From Pontimonas sp. (lineage in GTDB: Bacteria > Actinomycetota > Actinomycetes > Actinomycetales > Microbacteriaceae): 64,000 bases of DNA. The position numbers and the translations under genes were made by a program. Shown here one piece after another: positions 17,233-26,694 of this stretch. The DNA is taken from positions 1 through 64,000 of the forward strand of contig JAFMDO010000002.1 of NCBI GenBank assembly GCA_017857245.1, given 5' to 3'. Numbering within the stretch: position 1 is the first letter of the stretch; the number at the start of each line of letters is the position of its first letter. Under the pieces are notes generated by a model. The model was not told the DNA's origin. It saw nothing but the letters and a program-made list of their open reading frames with translations, and did not search any database.

Positions 17233-17396
17233 GGCTGGTGTGGTACTGTTTCACACGGTCACAGGCTCTGCACTCGCCGGCTGCGCGCGCAGAATTCTGC
17301 CCCACACCTCTGTAGCCGAGGTAGGGGATGACACATTCCCTCTTGTTGAATTTGTACTGCCTATAAGGCGCCACCACATCACTAGGAGAAACATCT
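17233..17396 (+). promoter_or_regulatory. Long leader/promoter region of rpsD
   Basis: This 164-bp gap is large for this genome and contains no gene. TACTGT (17244-17249) is a candidate -10 box, lying inside GTGTG...CACAC (17238-17242, 17252-17256). A perfect 12-bp palindrome GCAGAATTCTGC (17289-17300) and a stem GGGGAT/ATTCCC (17324-17329, 17335-17340) follow. TATAAG at 17362-17367 is a second possible -10 box. AGGAG (about 17383-17387) serves GTG 17397. Autogenous control by S4 would be plausible but is not shown. Confidence 0.35.
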
Positions 17397-18026
17397 GTGT
17401 CAACTCGTTCACGTACTCGCAGCAAGACTCGTCTGTCCCGTGCGCTCGGCATCCCGCTGACGCCTAAGGCAGCCAAATATTTAGAAAAGCGTCCCTATGC
17501 TCCTGGCGAGCACGGTCGCACCAAGCGCAAGACTGACAGCGACTACGCTGTGCGTCTGCGGGAGAAGCAGCGCTTGAGGGCTCAATATGGCATTCGCGAA
17601 GCACAGCTTCGTCGCATTTTCGAAGAAGCCCGTAAGGCGCAGGGCCTGACCGGTGAGAACCTGGTTGAGCTCCTTGAAATGCGTCTCGACGCGCTCGTCC
17701 TGCGTTCTGGTATTGCCCGCACCACGGCCCAGGCGCGCCAGATGGTGGTCCACCGTCACATTTTGGTTAATGGCGAACTCGTTGACCGTCCTTCGTTCCG
17801 CGTGAAGCCTGGACAGATGATCCACGTGAAGCCTCGCAGCGAGGAAATGGAGCCTTTCCAGGTTGCTGCTGCCGGCGGACACGTCGACCTCTTGCCACCA
17901 CTTCCCAGCTACCTCGAGGTCTCGATTGATCGTCTGCAGGCAACTTTGCTGCGCCGTCCCAAGCGTTCAGAAGTCCCCGTGACCTGTGAAGTTCAGCTCG
18001 TCGTGGAGTACTACGCAGCGCGCTAG
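17397..18026 (+). CDS. rpsD: 30S ribosomal protein S4
   Basis: Primary 16S rRNA-binding protein that nucleates small-subunit assembly. The S4 N-terminal domain and the S4 RNA-binding domain (EMRLDALVLRSGIARTTAQARQMVVHRHILVNG) are clear. 209 aa. GTG 17397 (MSTRSRTRSKTR) has AGGAG upstream. The N-terminus lacks the four-Cys zinc site of the C+ form. A strong hairpin follows the gene. The rpsD-alaS proximity is common in actinobacteria. Confidence 0.97.
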   Translation: MSTRSRTRSKTRLSRALGIPLTPKAAKYLEKRPYAPGEHGRTKRKTDSDYAVRLREKQRLRAQYGIREAQLRRIFEEARKAQGLTGENLVELLEMRLDALVLRSGIARTTAQARQMVVHRHILVNGELVDRPSFRVKPGQMIHVKPRSEEMEPFQVAAAGGHVDLLPPLPSYLEVSIDRLQATLLRRPKRSEVPVTCEVQLVVEYYAAR

Positions 18027-18039
18027 TTACTCAACCGTG

Positions 18040-18069
18040 GTGGCGGGGGAGCTCTGGCTTCCCCGCCAC
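18040..18069 (+). terminator. Hairpin terminator after rpsD
   Basis: GTGGCGGGGGAGC (18040-18052) pairs along its full 13 bp (one G-T pair) with GCTTCCCCGCCAC (18057-18069) around a TCTG tetraloop. No T run follows. Such long GC-rich stems without a U tract are frequent at actinobacterial operon ends. Confidence 0.7.
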
Positions 18070-18086
18070 TGCCGTATCAGGTGTTC

Positions 18087-18092
18087 TATCCT
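18087..18092 (+). promoter_or_regulatory. Probable -10 box upstream of the small protein gene and alaS
   Basis: TATCCT lies between the rpsD terminator and the next gene, 18 bp before ATG 18111. GGAAGGAG (about 18097-18104) supplies a strong ribosome binding site. Confidence 0.4.
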
Positions 18093-18110
18093 TGAGGGAA
18101 GGAGATAGCC

Positions 18111-18275
18111 ATGGCCAAGTTTTTTGTTGCCCTGCTGGGTGTTATTGCTGGATTTGCTCTCGCCCACCTCGTGAACACCACCCCCGAGGGCAAGAAGGTT
18201 TTTGCCCGCGTGCTGGCTACCGCCCAGAGTTTCGTGACCGGGGTCCGCGACAGCTTCACCCCTGAGTCGAGGTAA
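18111..18275 (+). CDS. 54-aa predicted membrane-associated protein upstream of alaS
   Basis: A short gene with a strong GGAAGGAG site. It encodes one hydrophobic N-terminal helix (about residues 3-20, FFVALLGVIAGFALAHLV) followed by a small amphipathic segment rich in Lys, Arg and Thr. Length and layout resemble small YtxH-like proteins, but no family is certain. Its TAA is separated from the alaS ATG by only 3 bp, so the two genes are surely co-transcribed. Similar short proteins occur between rpsD and alaS in related actinobacteria, as far as I recall. Function unknown. Confidence 0.8.
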   Translation: MAKFFVALLGVIAGFALAHLVNTTPEGKKVFARVLATAQSFVTGVRDSFTPESR

Positions 18276-18278
18276 TCC

Positions 18279-20936
18279 ATGGAAACCGCTGATATCCAGC
18301 GTCGTTGGCTGACCTATTTTGCCGACCGAGGTCACACCGTGGTGCCCTCAGCCTCTCTGGTTTCTGATGATCCCACGTTGATGTTTACTGTGGCCGGGAT
18401 GGTTCCTTTCATCCCCTACCTCACCGGGGTTGTTCCGGCTCCCTACCCACGGGCAACCAGCGTTCAGAAGTGCATTCGCACGCTCGACATCGAAGAGGTG
18501 GGAAAAACGACCCGGCATGGGACTTTTTTCCAAATGAATGGGAATTTTTCCTTCGGCGACTACTTCAAAGAAGGTGCCATTGAGTATGCCTGGGAGCTGT
18601 TGACCAGTTCCGAGAGTGATGGTGGGCTGGGCTTTGCCGAGTCCGACCTGTGGGTCACGGTGTATGAGGACGATGCCGAGGCAGAGAAACTCTGGAAGGA
18701 CATCGCTGGCTTACCTGCTCAACGGATTCAACGCATGGGTCGGGAGGACAACTATTGGTCTACGGGTCAGCCCGGACCGGCGGGACCCTGTTCGGAAATT
18801 TACTTCGACCGCGGTGCAAAATATGGTCCCAAAGGGGGACCTGCCGTTGATGACACCCGGTACATCGAAATCTGGAACCTGGTGTTCATGCAGTACCTGA
18901 TCGGAAACGTCACGAGCAAGGTGGATTTTGACATCGTGGGGGACCTTCCCCAAAAGAACATCGACACCGGTATGGGGATGGAACGAGTGGCGTTCCTCAA
19001 GCAGGGTGTCGAAAACATGTATGAAATCGACCAGGTTCGTCCCGTTCTCGATGCCGCCAGTGAACTCTCCGGCCGACGCTACGGCGCAGACCATGAGGAC
19101 GATGTGCGGATGCGGGTCATTGCCGACCACATTCGCTCTTCCCTCATGCTGATGACCGATGGCGTCGTGCCGGCCAACGAAGGTCGCGGGTATGTTCTGC
19201 GGCGGTTGCTTCGCAGGAGCATTCGGTCGATGCGCCTTCTCGGCGTAGAGGAAGCCACCTTCCCCACGCTTTTCTCAGCCTCTCGCGATGCAATGGCACC
19301 TGCCTATCCCGATGTGGCTGCGGAGTTTTCCAGGGTCTCGGGGCTTGTGGAAGCCGAAGAGGCTTCCTTTTTGAAGACGCTGGAAGCCGGCATCACTATC
19401 TTGGATGTGGCCGTGCAGGACACCCACACCAAGGGCGATGTGGTGTTACCCGGAGACGCCGCTTTTCTTCTTCATGACACGTATGGCTTCCCGATTGATT
19501 TGACCCTGGAAATGGCGGAAGAAGCCGGTTTGAGCGTGGACCGCGCAAGCTTCGACGCCCTGATGCAGGAGCAACGCTCGAGGGCCAAAGGCGACGCAAA
19601 ATCAAAGAAGTCGCTCCGAGCCGATCTCTCCGTCTATGGGGAATTCCGTCAGGCTGGGGAAACAGTCTTCACCGGTTACACCATGTTGGACACCCAGTCT
19701 TCGGTGCTGGGCATTCTTGTAGAGGGCGTGTCCGTGACCTCTGTCCCAGCCGGCGTGAGTGCGGAAGTTATCCTCGCTGAGACGCCGCTGTATGCGGAGT
19801 CGGGAGGACAAGTCGCCGACCATGGCACCATGGAAGGGGCAAGCTTTTCCGGGACGGTCACGGACGTCCAGCGCCCCGTTTCAGGATTGATTTCGCACAC
19901 GATCACCGTCAACTCCGGGGCACTTGCGGTGGGCGATGTCGTCGACGTCCATGTCGATCACTCCACTCGATACGAGGGCCAGCGCGCGCACTCAGCCACA
20001 CACCTCATTCACGCCGCCCTTCGAGACACGTTGGGCCCATTTGCGACCCAGGCGGGTTCTCTGAACCGGCCTGGGTACTTGCGTCTGGACTTTTCCTGGA
20101 ACCAGGCGCTGTCGAAAGACGCCCAAGATGCCATTGGCGAAATTTCTAACGCCGCCATCACCCAGGATCTCGAGGTGACCACACGGCTGCTGCCTGTTGC
20201 AGAAGCAAAAGCACAAGGCGCGATGGCACTGTTTGGGGAAAAGTATGGCGATGTGGTGCGCATGGTTGACATTGGCGGGCCGTGGTCGAGGGAGTTATGC
20301 GCCGGCACCCACGTGTCTCGCTCCTCACAGATTGGTGTGGTGAGTGTCTTGGGCGAGTCTTCGGTGAGTTCAACCGCACGACGGATTGAAGCGCTGGTGG
20401 GAACGACTGCGGTGGCGGATTTCAGCCTCGAACGATCCATTATGCGCAAACTGACGGGAATATTGAAGACGCCCCGTGAAGAGTTGCCCAAGAGGGTTGA
20501 GGAACTGGTCTCGCAGGTGCGCGATCTTGAGCGCGCTATTGAAAAAGTTAAACAAGCCGCCGCAGGCGCAAGGGTTCCCGAACTCGCTGCCGCGGTCATA
20601 GCCGGGCCTGTCTCTCACGTCGTTTCGGTGGTGAGCGAGGTGGGTTCCGCAGATGAACTTCGTTCCCTCGTCCACGGTGTGCTCACCGCTCTCGGCACTG
20701 CCCCCGCTGTGGTAGCGCTGGGTTGTGACATTGCTGGGCGAGCAACCATCGTGGTGGGGGCAAATCCGGAGGCTGTCGCCAAAGGTGCCCACGCGGGAGA
20801 ACTAGTGACCGCAGCGTCAGGCGCGGTGGGTGGTCGCGGTGGCGGCAAGCCCGGTCTTGCACAGGGTGGCGGGCCCGATGGCACCGGCTTGGCCGCGGCG
20901 CTTTCCGCTGTCGGCGTTGAGGTCGAGCGCCTCTAG
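18279..20936 (+). CDS. alaS: Alanine-tRNA ligase
   Basis: Charges tRNA-Ala and edits mischarged products. The class II core begins with RRWLTYFADRGHTVVPSASL and includes FQMNGNFSFGDYFKEGAIEYAWELLT. The editing-domain zinc residues are in HSATHLIHAAL and CAGTHVSRSSQIG. The C-terminal C-Ala domain ends with the glycine-rich GGRGGGKPGLAQGGG. 885 aa, normal. ATG 18279. The stop TAG shares its last base with the GTG start of ruvX. Confidence 0.97.
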   Translation: METADIQRRWLTYFADRGHTVVPSASLVSDDPTLMFTVAGMVPFIPYLTGVVPAPYPRATSVQKCIRTLDIEEVGKTTRHGTFFQMNGNFSFGDYFKEGAIEYAWELLTSSESDGGLGFAESDLWVTVYEDDAEAEKLWKDIAGLPAQRIQRMGREDNYWSTGQPGPAGPCSEIYFDRGAKYGPKGGPAVDDTRYIEIWNLVFMQYLIGNVTSKVDFDIVGDLPQKNIDTGMGMERVAFLKQGVENMYEIDQVRPVLDAASELSGRRYGADHEDDVRMRVIADHIRSSLMLMTDGVVPANEGRGYVLRRLLRRSIRSMRLLGVEEATFPTLFSASRDAMAPAYPDVAAEFSRVSGLVEAEEASFLKTLEAGITILDVAVQDTHTKGDVVLPGDAAFLLHDTYGFPIDLTLEMAEEAGLSVDRASFDALMQEQRSRAKGDAKSKKSLRADLSVYGEFRQAGETVFTGYTMLDTQSSVLGILVEGVSVTSVPAGVSAEVILAETPLYAESGGQVADHGTMEGASFSGTVTDVQRPVSGLISHTITVNSGALAVGDVVDVHVDHSTRYEGQRAHSATHLIHAALRDTLGPFATQAGSLNRPGYLRLDFSWNQALSKDAQDAIGEISNAAITQDLEVTTRLLPVAEAKAQGAMALFGEKYGDVVRMVDIGGPWSRELCAGTHVSRSSQIGVVSVLGESSVSSTARRIEALVGTTAVADFSLERSIMRKLTGILKTPREELPKRVEELVSQVRDLERAIEKVKQAAAGARVPELAAAVIAGPVSHVVSVVSEVGSADELRSLVHGVLTALGTAPAVVALGCDIAGRATIVVGANPEAVAKGAHAGELVTAASGAVGGRGGGKPGLAQGGGPDGTGLAAALSAVGVEVERL

Positions 20937-21400
20937 TGCGAATGGGTCCCAGGCTGGGTGTTGACGTGGGCACCGCCCGCGTGGGTCTGGCTCGCTGCGA
21001 TCGCGAAGGCCTCTTGGCAACACCGTTGGCGACCCTTCCCCGGGCGAGCGCCCTCGCCGACATCGCGCAGGTGGCTGCGGAGATAGAGCCACTAGAAATC
21101 GTCGTGGGGTTACCCTTGGCGCTGTCGGGTCGAGAAACGGCCTCCACCGATGATGCGCAGGTGTTCGCCTCGCAGCTAGCGAACCTGCTGTCTCAACCGA
21201 TCCGCATGGTGGATGAGCGTCTCAGCACGGTGCAGGCCGCTCACCGCCTGCGTAGCGCGGGGAAGTCCAGCAAAAAACAAAAGTCGGTCATCGACCAGGC
21301 CGCCGCTGTTATTCTTTTACAGCACGCTATCGACGCTGAAAAGTTGGGAGGGGTGCCACCGGGACACCTGGTTTCAGTGGAGGAGAGCGATGTCAAATAA
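20936..21400 (+). CDS. ruvX: Putative pre-16S rRNA nuclease / Holliday junction resolvase-like protein (YqgF/RuvX)
   Basis: RNase H-fold protein of 154 aa with LGVDVGTARVGLA at the N-terminus, VGLPLALSGRE in the middle and MVDERLSTVQAAHRL plus IDQAAAVILLQ toward the end, all typical of YqgF. In E. coli the protein processes the 16S rRNA 5' end. GTG 20936 (or ATG 20942) is the start. The alaS-ruvX-mltG-aroE order is conserved in actinobacteria. The end overlaps mltG by 11 bp. Confidence 0.93.
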   Translation: MRMGPRLGVDVGTARVGLARCDREGLLATPLATLPRASALADIAQVAAEIEPLEIVVGLPLALSGRETASTDDAQVFASQLANLLSQPIRMVDERLSTVQAAHRLRSAGKSSKKQKSVIDQAAAVILLQHAIDAEKLGGVPPGHLVSVEESDVK

Positions 21401-22586
21401 CGCGGATTTTGACTCTATTTTTAATACCCTTCCCGGGGAGGAACCCCCTCGGGCCTCAGTGCCCAGCGAACCACTGCGCCCTCGCTCTTCCCGAGGCAAC
21501 GCCTCGGGCGGCGGTGGAGGCGCAGGCAAGGCAGGTTGTGCGGTGTTTGCGATTATTGTTTTGCTTTTGGGCGGCGGTGGGACATGGTGGGCATGGACCG
21601 AATACGGTCAACGGTTAGTGAACTATTTTGCCGCAGAACCCGTTGCGGATTTCGAAGGCGGGGGAGCTAGCCCCAGCATTGACATCATCGTGTCGCCGGG
21701 CGATATCGGCGAAACCGTTGCCCGAGCGTTGGCCGCTGAGGGCGTGACCGCCTCGTTCGAGGCTGTGTATGAGCTATTGCTCCAGGACACCACCATCACC
21801 TTTCAGCCGGGTACGTATCGTTTGCTGACGGGAATGTCTGCCGAAAGTGCCGTGGCCGCACTGCGTGATTCGGGTAACCGGGTGCAGATTTCGTTCGTGA
21901 TTCCCGAAGGCGTAACCATGCAGCAGGCATTAGAAATCGTCGCAAAGCAGGCTTCGCTCCCCCTCACCGAGCTCGTCGAGGCCGCCGGGGAGCCTCTGTT
22001 GTATGGCATCGACTCGCCCTCGGGCACGCTTGAGGGTTACCTTTTCCCCGCCACCTACACTTTTGAACCCGATACCGGCGCCGGAGACATTGTGGCGAGG
22101 ATGGTCCAGGAGATGAAGAACCGGTTAGGCGCGGCGGGGGTCGAGGAAAAGGACTGGCACAGCATTTTGACCATGGCCGCACTCGTGCAAAAGGAGGCCC
22201 GTTCCACGGAGGACTTCTATAAAGCCGCACGGGTGTTCTACAATCGCCTCGACATCACTATGGCCTTGCAATCGGATGCGACCGTCACCTACTGGACGGG
22301 GTTATATGACGGCGTTTCGACCAGCGATGCTGATCGCGCAGATGAAGGAAACCCCTACAACACCTACGTCTACACCGGCCTGCCGCTGGGACCCATTTCG
22401 CTCCCCGGGGACGTCGCGATTGATGCAGCACTGAACCCTGCGGCGGGTGACTGGCTCTATTTCGTCGCCATTGATTTGCGAACCGGGGAGACGGTGTTCT
22501 CGAACACCTATGCCGAGCATCTGGTCGCTGTAAAAATTTGGCTGAATTGGTGCCGAGAGAGCGAGGAAAACGGTGCCTACTGCTAG
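21390..22586 (+). CDS. mltG: Endolytic murein transglycosylase MltG
   Basis: Cleaves nascent glycan strands at the membrane and is thought to terminate peptidoglycan polymerisation. It has a disordered cytoplasmic N-terminus rich in Pro, Gly and Ser, and one transmembrane helix at about residues 49-68. The YceG domain follows, with LEGYLFPATYTF and ALVQKEARSTEDF (catalytic Glu region). About 398 aa from ATG 21390, chosen because GTGGAGGAGAG lies directly upstream and because the frame before it runs inside ruvX. Its end overlaps aroE by 14 bp. Confidence 0.94.
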   Translation: MSNNADFDSIFNTLPGEEPPRASVPSEPLRPRSSRGNASGGGGGAGKAGCAVFAIIVLLLGGGGTWWAWTEYGQRLVNYFAAEPVADFEGGGASPSIDIIVSPGDIGETVARALAAEGVTASFEAVYELLLQDTTITFQPGTYRLLTGMSAESAVAALRDSGNRVQISFVIPEGVTMQQALEIVAKQASLPLTELVEAAGEPLLYGIDSPSGTLEGYLFPATYTFEPDTGAGDIVARMVQEMKNRLGAAGVEEKDWHSILTMAALVQKEARSTEDFYKAARVFYNRLDITMALQSDATVTYWTGLYDGVSTSDADRADEGNPYNTYVYTGLPLGPISLPGDVAIDAALNPAAGDWLYFVAIDLRTGETVFSNTYAEHLVAVKIWLNWCRESEENGAYC

Positions 22587-23415
22587 AACCCACGCTGAAG
22601 TGTGGGGGTCGCCAATCGCGCACTCGCTCTCGCCGACCCTCCACCGGGCGGCCTATGACGTGCTCGGTCTTGACTGGTCGTATGTCGCGAGAGAAGTTGA
22701 TTCTGCAGACCTTCGCAACGCCTGGGTGGAACACCAAGAGTCACTCCGGGGCCTGTCTTTGACGATGCCTCTAAAGGAAGACATTGTGGGAATGGTGGAA
22801 TCCCAGGACGAAGTCGTGACAACACTTGGTGTTGCTAACACCATCTACGTTGGACCCGACGGCTGGGCTCTGAGCAACACGGACCCCTGGGGGATTAGCG
22901 GGGCTTTGAGTGAGCATGGCATCGCCCCACAACGACCGCTGATTCTGGGAGCAGGCGCCACGGCAAAAGCGGTGGGGTTCGCGCTCGCAGGGATGGGTGT
23001 GTCACAGGTGGATCTGTTGGTGAGGAGTGCGCCCCGTGCCAAGGAGTGTGTCACCACACTGCGCGGGCTGGGACTCGAGGTGGCGGTGTGGGAAAAGGCT
23101 TTCGCCGCTGAGGCAGAGCACGACCTGGTGGTGTCGACCCTTCCTGGGGGTGTCGCAAGCGATCTGGAAATACCCGAGAGCGCCGCGGCGACGGCGGCCC
23201 TCTTTGACGTGGCCTACGCGAATTGGCCCTCGTCGCTGGCTCTTCGATGGGAGAAAAGCCCCCAACAAGTCTTGTCGGGCACCTGGATGCTGGTCCATCA
23301 AGCGATTCGCCAAATCAGGTTTTTCCTCCTCGGCGGGGGAAACGTAGCGTTAGAGGGCGAGGCCGAGGTGCTTCACGCGATGAAAAAGGCGGTGGGGTTG
23401 GTTCCTGGGGGTTAA
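22573..23415 (+). CDS. aroE: Shikimate dehydrogenase
   Basis: Reduces 3-dehydroshikimate to shikimate with NADPH. The substrate-binding N-terminus has [19 protein letters not shown], the catalytic Lys sits in LTMPLKEDI, the Asp in NTDPWG, and the nucleotide-binding loop is [13 protein letters not shown]. 280 aa. GTG 22573 overlaps mltG. It begins the shikimate cluster aroE-aroC-aroK-aroB-aroQ. Confidence 0.95.
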   Translation: MPTARTHAEVWGSPIAHSLSPTLHRAAYDVLGLDWSYVAREVDSADLRNAWVEHQESLRGLSLTMPLKEDIVGMVESQDEVVTTLGVANTIYVGPDGWALSNTDPWGISGALSEHGIAPQRPLILGAGATAKAVGFALAGMGVSQVDLLVRSAPRAKECVTTLRGLGLEVAVWEKAFAAEAEHDLVVSTLPGGVASDLEIPESAAATAALFDVAYANWPSSLALRWEKSPQQVLSGTWMLVHQAIRQIRFFLLGGGNVALEGEAEVLHAMKKAVGLVPGG

Positions 23416-23443
23416 CGAGGGTTGTGCGTGGAAGAATAGAACA

Positions 23444-24646
23444 ATGCTTCGATGGTTAACTGCTGGTGAATCTCACGGTCCCGAACTGATTGCGCTGCTC
23501 GAAGGCTTTCCCGCCGGCGTCCCCGTGTTGCTGGAAAATATCCAACAGGACTTGGCCAGACGCCGCCTCGGATATGGGCGGGGCGCCCGGATGAAGTTTG
23601 AGGCCGATGAAGTGGCCCTTTCCGCCGGTATCCGCCACGGTGTCTCCCAGGGGGGACCCATCGCGCTGCGGGTGGCCAACACGGAATGGCCTAAGTGGGA
23701 AAAAGTTATGAGCCCTCACCCCGTGGAGCCTGGGGGCTTAGAGGGTGGTCGTGCTGGTGCGTTGACCAGGCCCCGACCGGGTCACGCAGATTTGGCGGGA
23801 ATGCAAAAGTACGGATTTGACGATGCGAGACCAGTTCTCGAGCGCGCCAGCGCGCGAGAGACGGCCGCTCGGGTCGCTCTAGGAGCCGTTGCACGGACAC
23901 TGCTGTCAGAGCTCGGTATCGATGTTGTCGCGCACACGGTTGCCGTGGGAACTGTGCAGGTTCCTGAAGGCGCAGAACTGCCCTCCTCCGCGGACGTTGA
24001 CCGGTTGGATGAAGACCCCCTGCGATGTGCAGATCCAGGAACTGCCAGCGCCATGGTTGCAGAGGTGGATTCAGCCCACAAAGAAGGCGACACTCTCGGT
24101 GGCATTGTGGAAGTCGTGGTTCGAGGTCTTCCCCCGGGCTTGGGGTCCTATGTCCACTGGGACCGGCGTCTCGATTCTCGTCTCGCAGGTGCTCTCATGG
24201 GAATCCAGGCCATTAAGGGCGTCGAGGTCGGGGACGGTTTTGAAACGACGAGGCGCCGAGGCTCTCTCGCACACGACGAAATTGTGGGTGGACCAGACGG
24301 CATCGAGCGCACGACCGACCGAGCTGGCGGTATTGAGGGAGGAATGACCACCGGGGGAATTCTTCGCGTCCGGGCCGGAATGAAGCCCATCGCCACGGTG
24401 CCGCGTGCGTTACGCACAATCGACACGACATCCGGGGAGGAAGCGATTGCCCATCACCAACGCTCCGATGTGTGTGCAGTTCCCGCAGCTGGCATTGTCG
24501 CCGAGGCAATGGTGATGTTGGTTCTGGCCGAGGCGCTGTTGGAGAAATTTGGCGGAGATTCCCTCGTCGAGGTGCGCCGTAACCGTGACAGCTTCCTCGC
24601 TTCCATTCCCGAAAACATTCAACCCTCTTCAGGGAGCACGGCTTAG
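23444..24646 (+). CDS. aroC: Chorismate synthase
   Basis: Converts EPSP to chorismate using reduced FMN. Signatures are GESHGPEL at the N-terminus, [27 protein letters not shown], and [11 protein letters not shown]. 400 aa, normal. ATG 23444. It is separated from aroE by 28 bp with no strong ribosome binding site (GAAGA about 10 nt upstream). aroK starts 3 bp after its stop. Confidence 0.97.
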   Translation: MLRWLTAGESHGPELIALLEGFPAGVPVLLENIQQDLARRRLGYGRGARMKFEADEVALSAGIRHGVSQGGPIALRVANTEWPKWEKVMSPHPVEPGGLEGGRAGALTRPRPGHADLAGMQKYGFDDARPVLERASARETAARVALGAVARTLLSELGIDVVAHTVAVGTVQVPEGAELPSSADVDRLDEDPLRCADPGTASAMVAEVDSAHKEGDTLGGIVEVVVRGLPPGLGSYVHWDRRLDSRLAGALMGIQAIKGVEVGDGFETTRRRGSLAHDEIVGGPDGIERTTDRAGGIEGGMTTGGILRVRAGMKPIATVPRALRTIDTTSGEEAIAHHQRSDVCAVPAAGIVAEAMVMLVLAEALLEKFGGDSLVEVRRNRDSFLASIPENIQPSSGSTA

Positions 24647-24648
24647 GC

Positions 24649-25149
24649 GTGGCACCCAAGCTTGTGTTGGTGGGCGCTCCGGCGTCGGGTAAATCAAAAT
24701 TGGCCAAGCGCTTGGGCGGACTTATTGGCTTGTCAGTGGTCGACACCGACAAAATTGTCACCCGCGACCACGGCCCGATTCCAGAGATTTTCGAAAACGT
24801 TGGTGAGGCTGGATTTCGGTCCCTGGAGCGCTCCGCTGTTGTGGAAGCGCTCGGCAGTGAAGGAATTGTGTCACTCGGCGGAGGCGCTGTGATTGATCCC
24901 GACACCAGGGCAGACCTCAGAGGTATTCCGGTAGCTCTGATTACCATCTCTCAGGCAGCCGTTGCGTCCAGACTCACTCCTGGCAAAAGACCTTTGCTGC
25001 CTGAAGGCGTCGCCAGTTGGGCGGCACTCGTGGCCGAGCGCGAGCCGTGGTACCAGGAAGTGTCGGACCGCTCCTTCGACACCAGTAGCACCCCGTTGGA
25101 TACGGTTGCGGGAGATATTGCCCAATGGTTGAAGGAGGTTTCGCCGTGA
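24649..25149 (+). CDS. aroK: Shikimate kinase
   Basis: Phosphorylates shikimate with ATP. Walker A is GAPASGKSKLAKRLG, the substrate site has DTD and FRSLE, LGGGAV is the central loop, and GKRPLL contains the lid arginine. 166 aa. GTG 24649. The end overlaps the aroB start as GTGA. Confidence 0.95.
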   Translation: MAPKLVLVGAPASGKSKLAKRLGGLIGLSVVDTDKIVTRDHGPIPEIFENVGEAGFRSLERSAVVEALGSEGIVSLGGGAVIDPDTRADLRGIPVALITISQAAVASRLTPGKRPLLPEGVASWAALVAEREPWYQEVSDRSFDTSSTPLDTVAGDIAQWLKEVSP

Positions 25150-26237
25150 GCGAGAACACAACGATTACCGTCACCAACTCTCAGCAGGGTGACTACCCCG
25201 TCATCATTGGGTCCCGCGCCATCGATCAACTGCAGTCCCTGCTCCCGGGGGACGCAAAAAAAGTGTTGATCGCCCATGCGCCACCCTTGGCCGCCATTGC
25301 CGAGTCCCTTAAGGAGCTCTTGGCGCCGGAGCGGCAGGTGTATCTCGCCGAATTGCCCGACGCGGAAGGCGCAAAGCGCAGTGAAGTGGTCTCATTTTGC
25401 TGGGGAGTACTGGGTCAAACTGACTTCAACAGGACCGATGCGATCGTGTCGCTCGGTGGCGGAGCCACCACGGATGTTGCTGGGTTTGTTGCAGCAACGT
25501 GGCTCCGGGGAGTTCCCCTGATTCATATCCCCACCACCGTCTTAGGGATGGTGGATGCCTCCATTGGAGGAAAGACCGGGATTAACACCGCCGAAGGAAA
25601 GAATCTTGTGGGCTCCTTTTACGCCCCCCGGGCCGTGATTGTGGACCCCGACGTGTTGGGCAGTGTGTCGGAGAATGAAGTGCGAACCGGCCTCGCAGAG
25701 GTGGTCAAGTGCGGTTTCATCAAAGACCCCGCCATCCTCGACCTTCTCGAAGAGCATCCCGAAGCCGCTGTGGACACCACCTCCGAGGTTTTCTTGGACC
25801 TGGTTACCCGTGCTATCCAGGTGAAGGCCGACGTTGTGGGCAAGGATTTCTTGGAGGCTGGAGTGCGAGAAATCCTGAACTACGGCCACACCCTTGGCCA
25901 CGCCATTGAGCACGCGGAGCGGTATCAGTGGCGCCACGGCGCTGCTATTTCGATCGGAATGGTGTTCGCTGCAGAACTGTCCCGAATCGTCGCAAACCTG
26001 GATGATGACGCCGTGGATCGACACCGGAGAATTCTGGGCCAGCTGGGGCTTCCTCTGAGCTATCCCGCTGATCGTTGGAAAACTCTTTTGGCCTCGATGC
26101 AAAGAGACAAAAAGGCTCGCGGGGGAGTGGTGCGGTTCGTTGTCTTAGATGGCACGGGCAAACCGCGTGTTTTGGCCATCCCCGATGAATCTGTGCTTTT
26201 TGCCGCGTACCAAGAGCTCGCCGCGCACACCGGATAG
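25146..26237 (+). CDS. aroB: 3-dehydroquinate synthase
   Basis: Closes DAHP to 3-dehydroquinate, using NAD and a metal. The glycine-rich NAD site SLGGGATTDVAGFVAATW, PTTVLGMVDASIGGKTGIN and the metal His motif NYGHTLGHAIEH are all present. 363 aa from GTG 25146, chosen because GAAGGAGG sits 8 nt upstream and GTGA overlaps the aroK stop; the in-frame codon at 25125 lies inside aroK. Its TAG stop forms part of the TAGGCT box before aroQ. Confidence 0.96.
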   Translation: MSENTTITVTNSQQGDYPVIIGSRAIDQLQSLLPGDAKKVLIAHAPPLAAIAESLKELLAPERQVYLAELPDAEGAKRSEVVSFCWGVLGQTDFNRTDAIVSLGGGATTDVAGFVAATWLRGVPLIHIPTTVLGMVDASIGGKTGINTAEGKNLVGSFYAPRAVIVDPDVLGSVSENEVRTGLAEVVKCGFIKDPAILDLLEEHPEAAVDTTSEVFLDLVTRAIQVKADVVGKDFLEAGVREILNYGHTLGHAIEHAERYQWRHGAAISIGMVFAAELSRIVANLDDDAVDRHRRILGQLGLPLSYPADRWKTLLASMQRDKKARGGVVRFVVLDGTGKPRVLAIPDESVLFAAYQELAAHTG

Positions 26238-26240
26238 GCT
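26235..26240 (+). promoter_or_regulatory. Probable -10 box for leaderless transcription of aroQ-efp-nusB
   Basis: TAGGCT begins at the aroB stop codon and is followed by exactly 6 nt and then ATG 26247. No Shine-Dalgarno site is seen for aroQ. The spacing would place transcription initiation at the start codon. Confidence 0.4.
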
Positions 26241-26246
26241 GGTGCA

Positions 26247-26693
26247 ATGGCGCGCGTTCTGGTGGCTCATGGCCCCAACCTTTCACGACTAGGCTCCCGG
26301 GAGCCTGAAGTCTATGGAACCGCGACCCTTGCGGATATCGAATCGGCTCTTTCGGAGCGTGCCGGCTCCAGGATGGAGCTGTCATTCGCGCAGACCGATG
26401 ACGAAGCCACCCTCGTGGGTTTGATGCACACCGCACTCGACACGGGGACCCACGTGATTCTCAATCCGGCCGCGTTCACCCACTATTCCTATGCTCTGCG
26501 TGATGCGTGTGCCATGGTGACGCAGGCGGGGCTTGTCCTCATCGAGGTCCACCTCTCTAACCCGCACGCCCGGGAAGAGTTCCGCCATCACTCCGTCATT
26601 AGCGGTGTCGCCACCGGTGTTATTGCCGGTTTTGGCCCGGACTCATACCTGCTCGCACTTGATCACCTCACGACCCTGGTAGGAGAGAAATAA
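26247..26693 (+). CDS. aroQ: 3-dehydroquinate dehydratase, type II
   Basis: Dehydrates 3-dehydroquinate to 3-dehydroshikimate. Family motifs are [17 protein letters not shown] (with the catalytic Tyr at the end), [15 protein letters not shown], and [17 protein letters not shown]. 148 aa, normal for the dodecameric type II enzyme. It completes the local shikimate set between aroB and aroE. efp starts 1 bp after its stop. Confidence 0.95.
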   Translation: MARVLVAHGPNLSRLGSREPEVYGTATLADIESALSERAGSRMELSFAQTDDEATLVGLMHTALDTGTHVILNPAAFTHYSYALRDACAMVTQAGLVLIEVHLSNPHAREEFRHHSVISGVATGVIAGFGPDSYLLALDHLTTLVGEK

Positions 26694-26694
26694 C

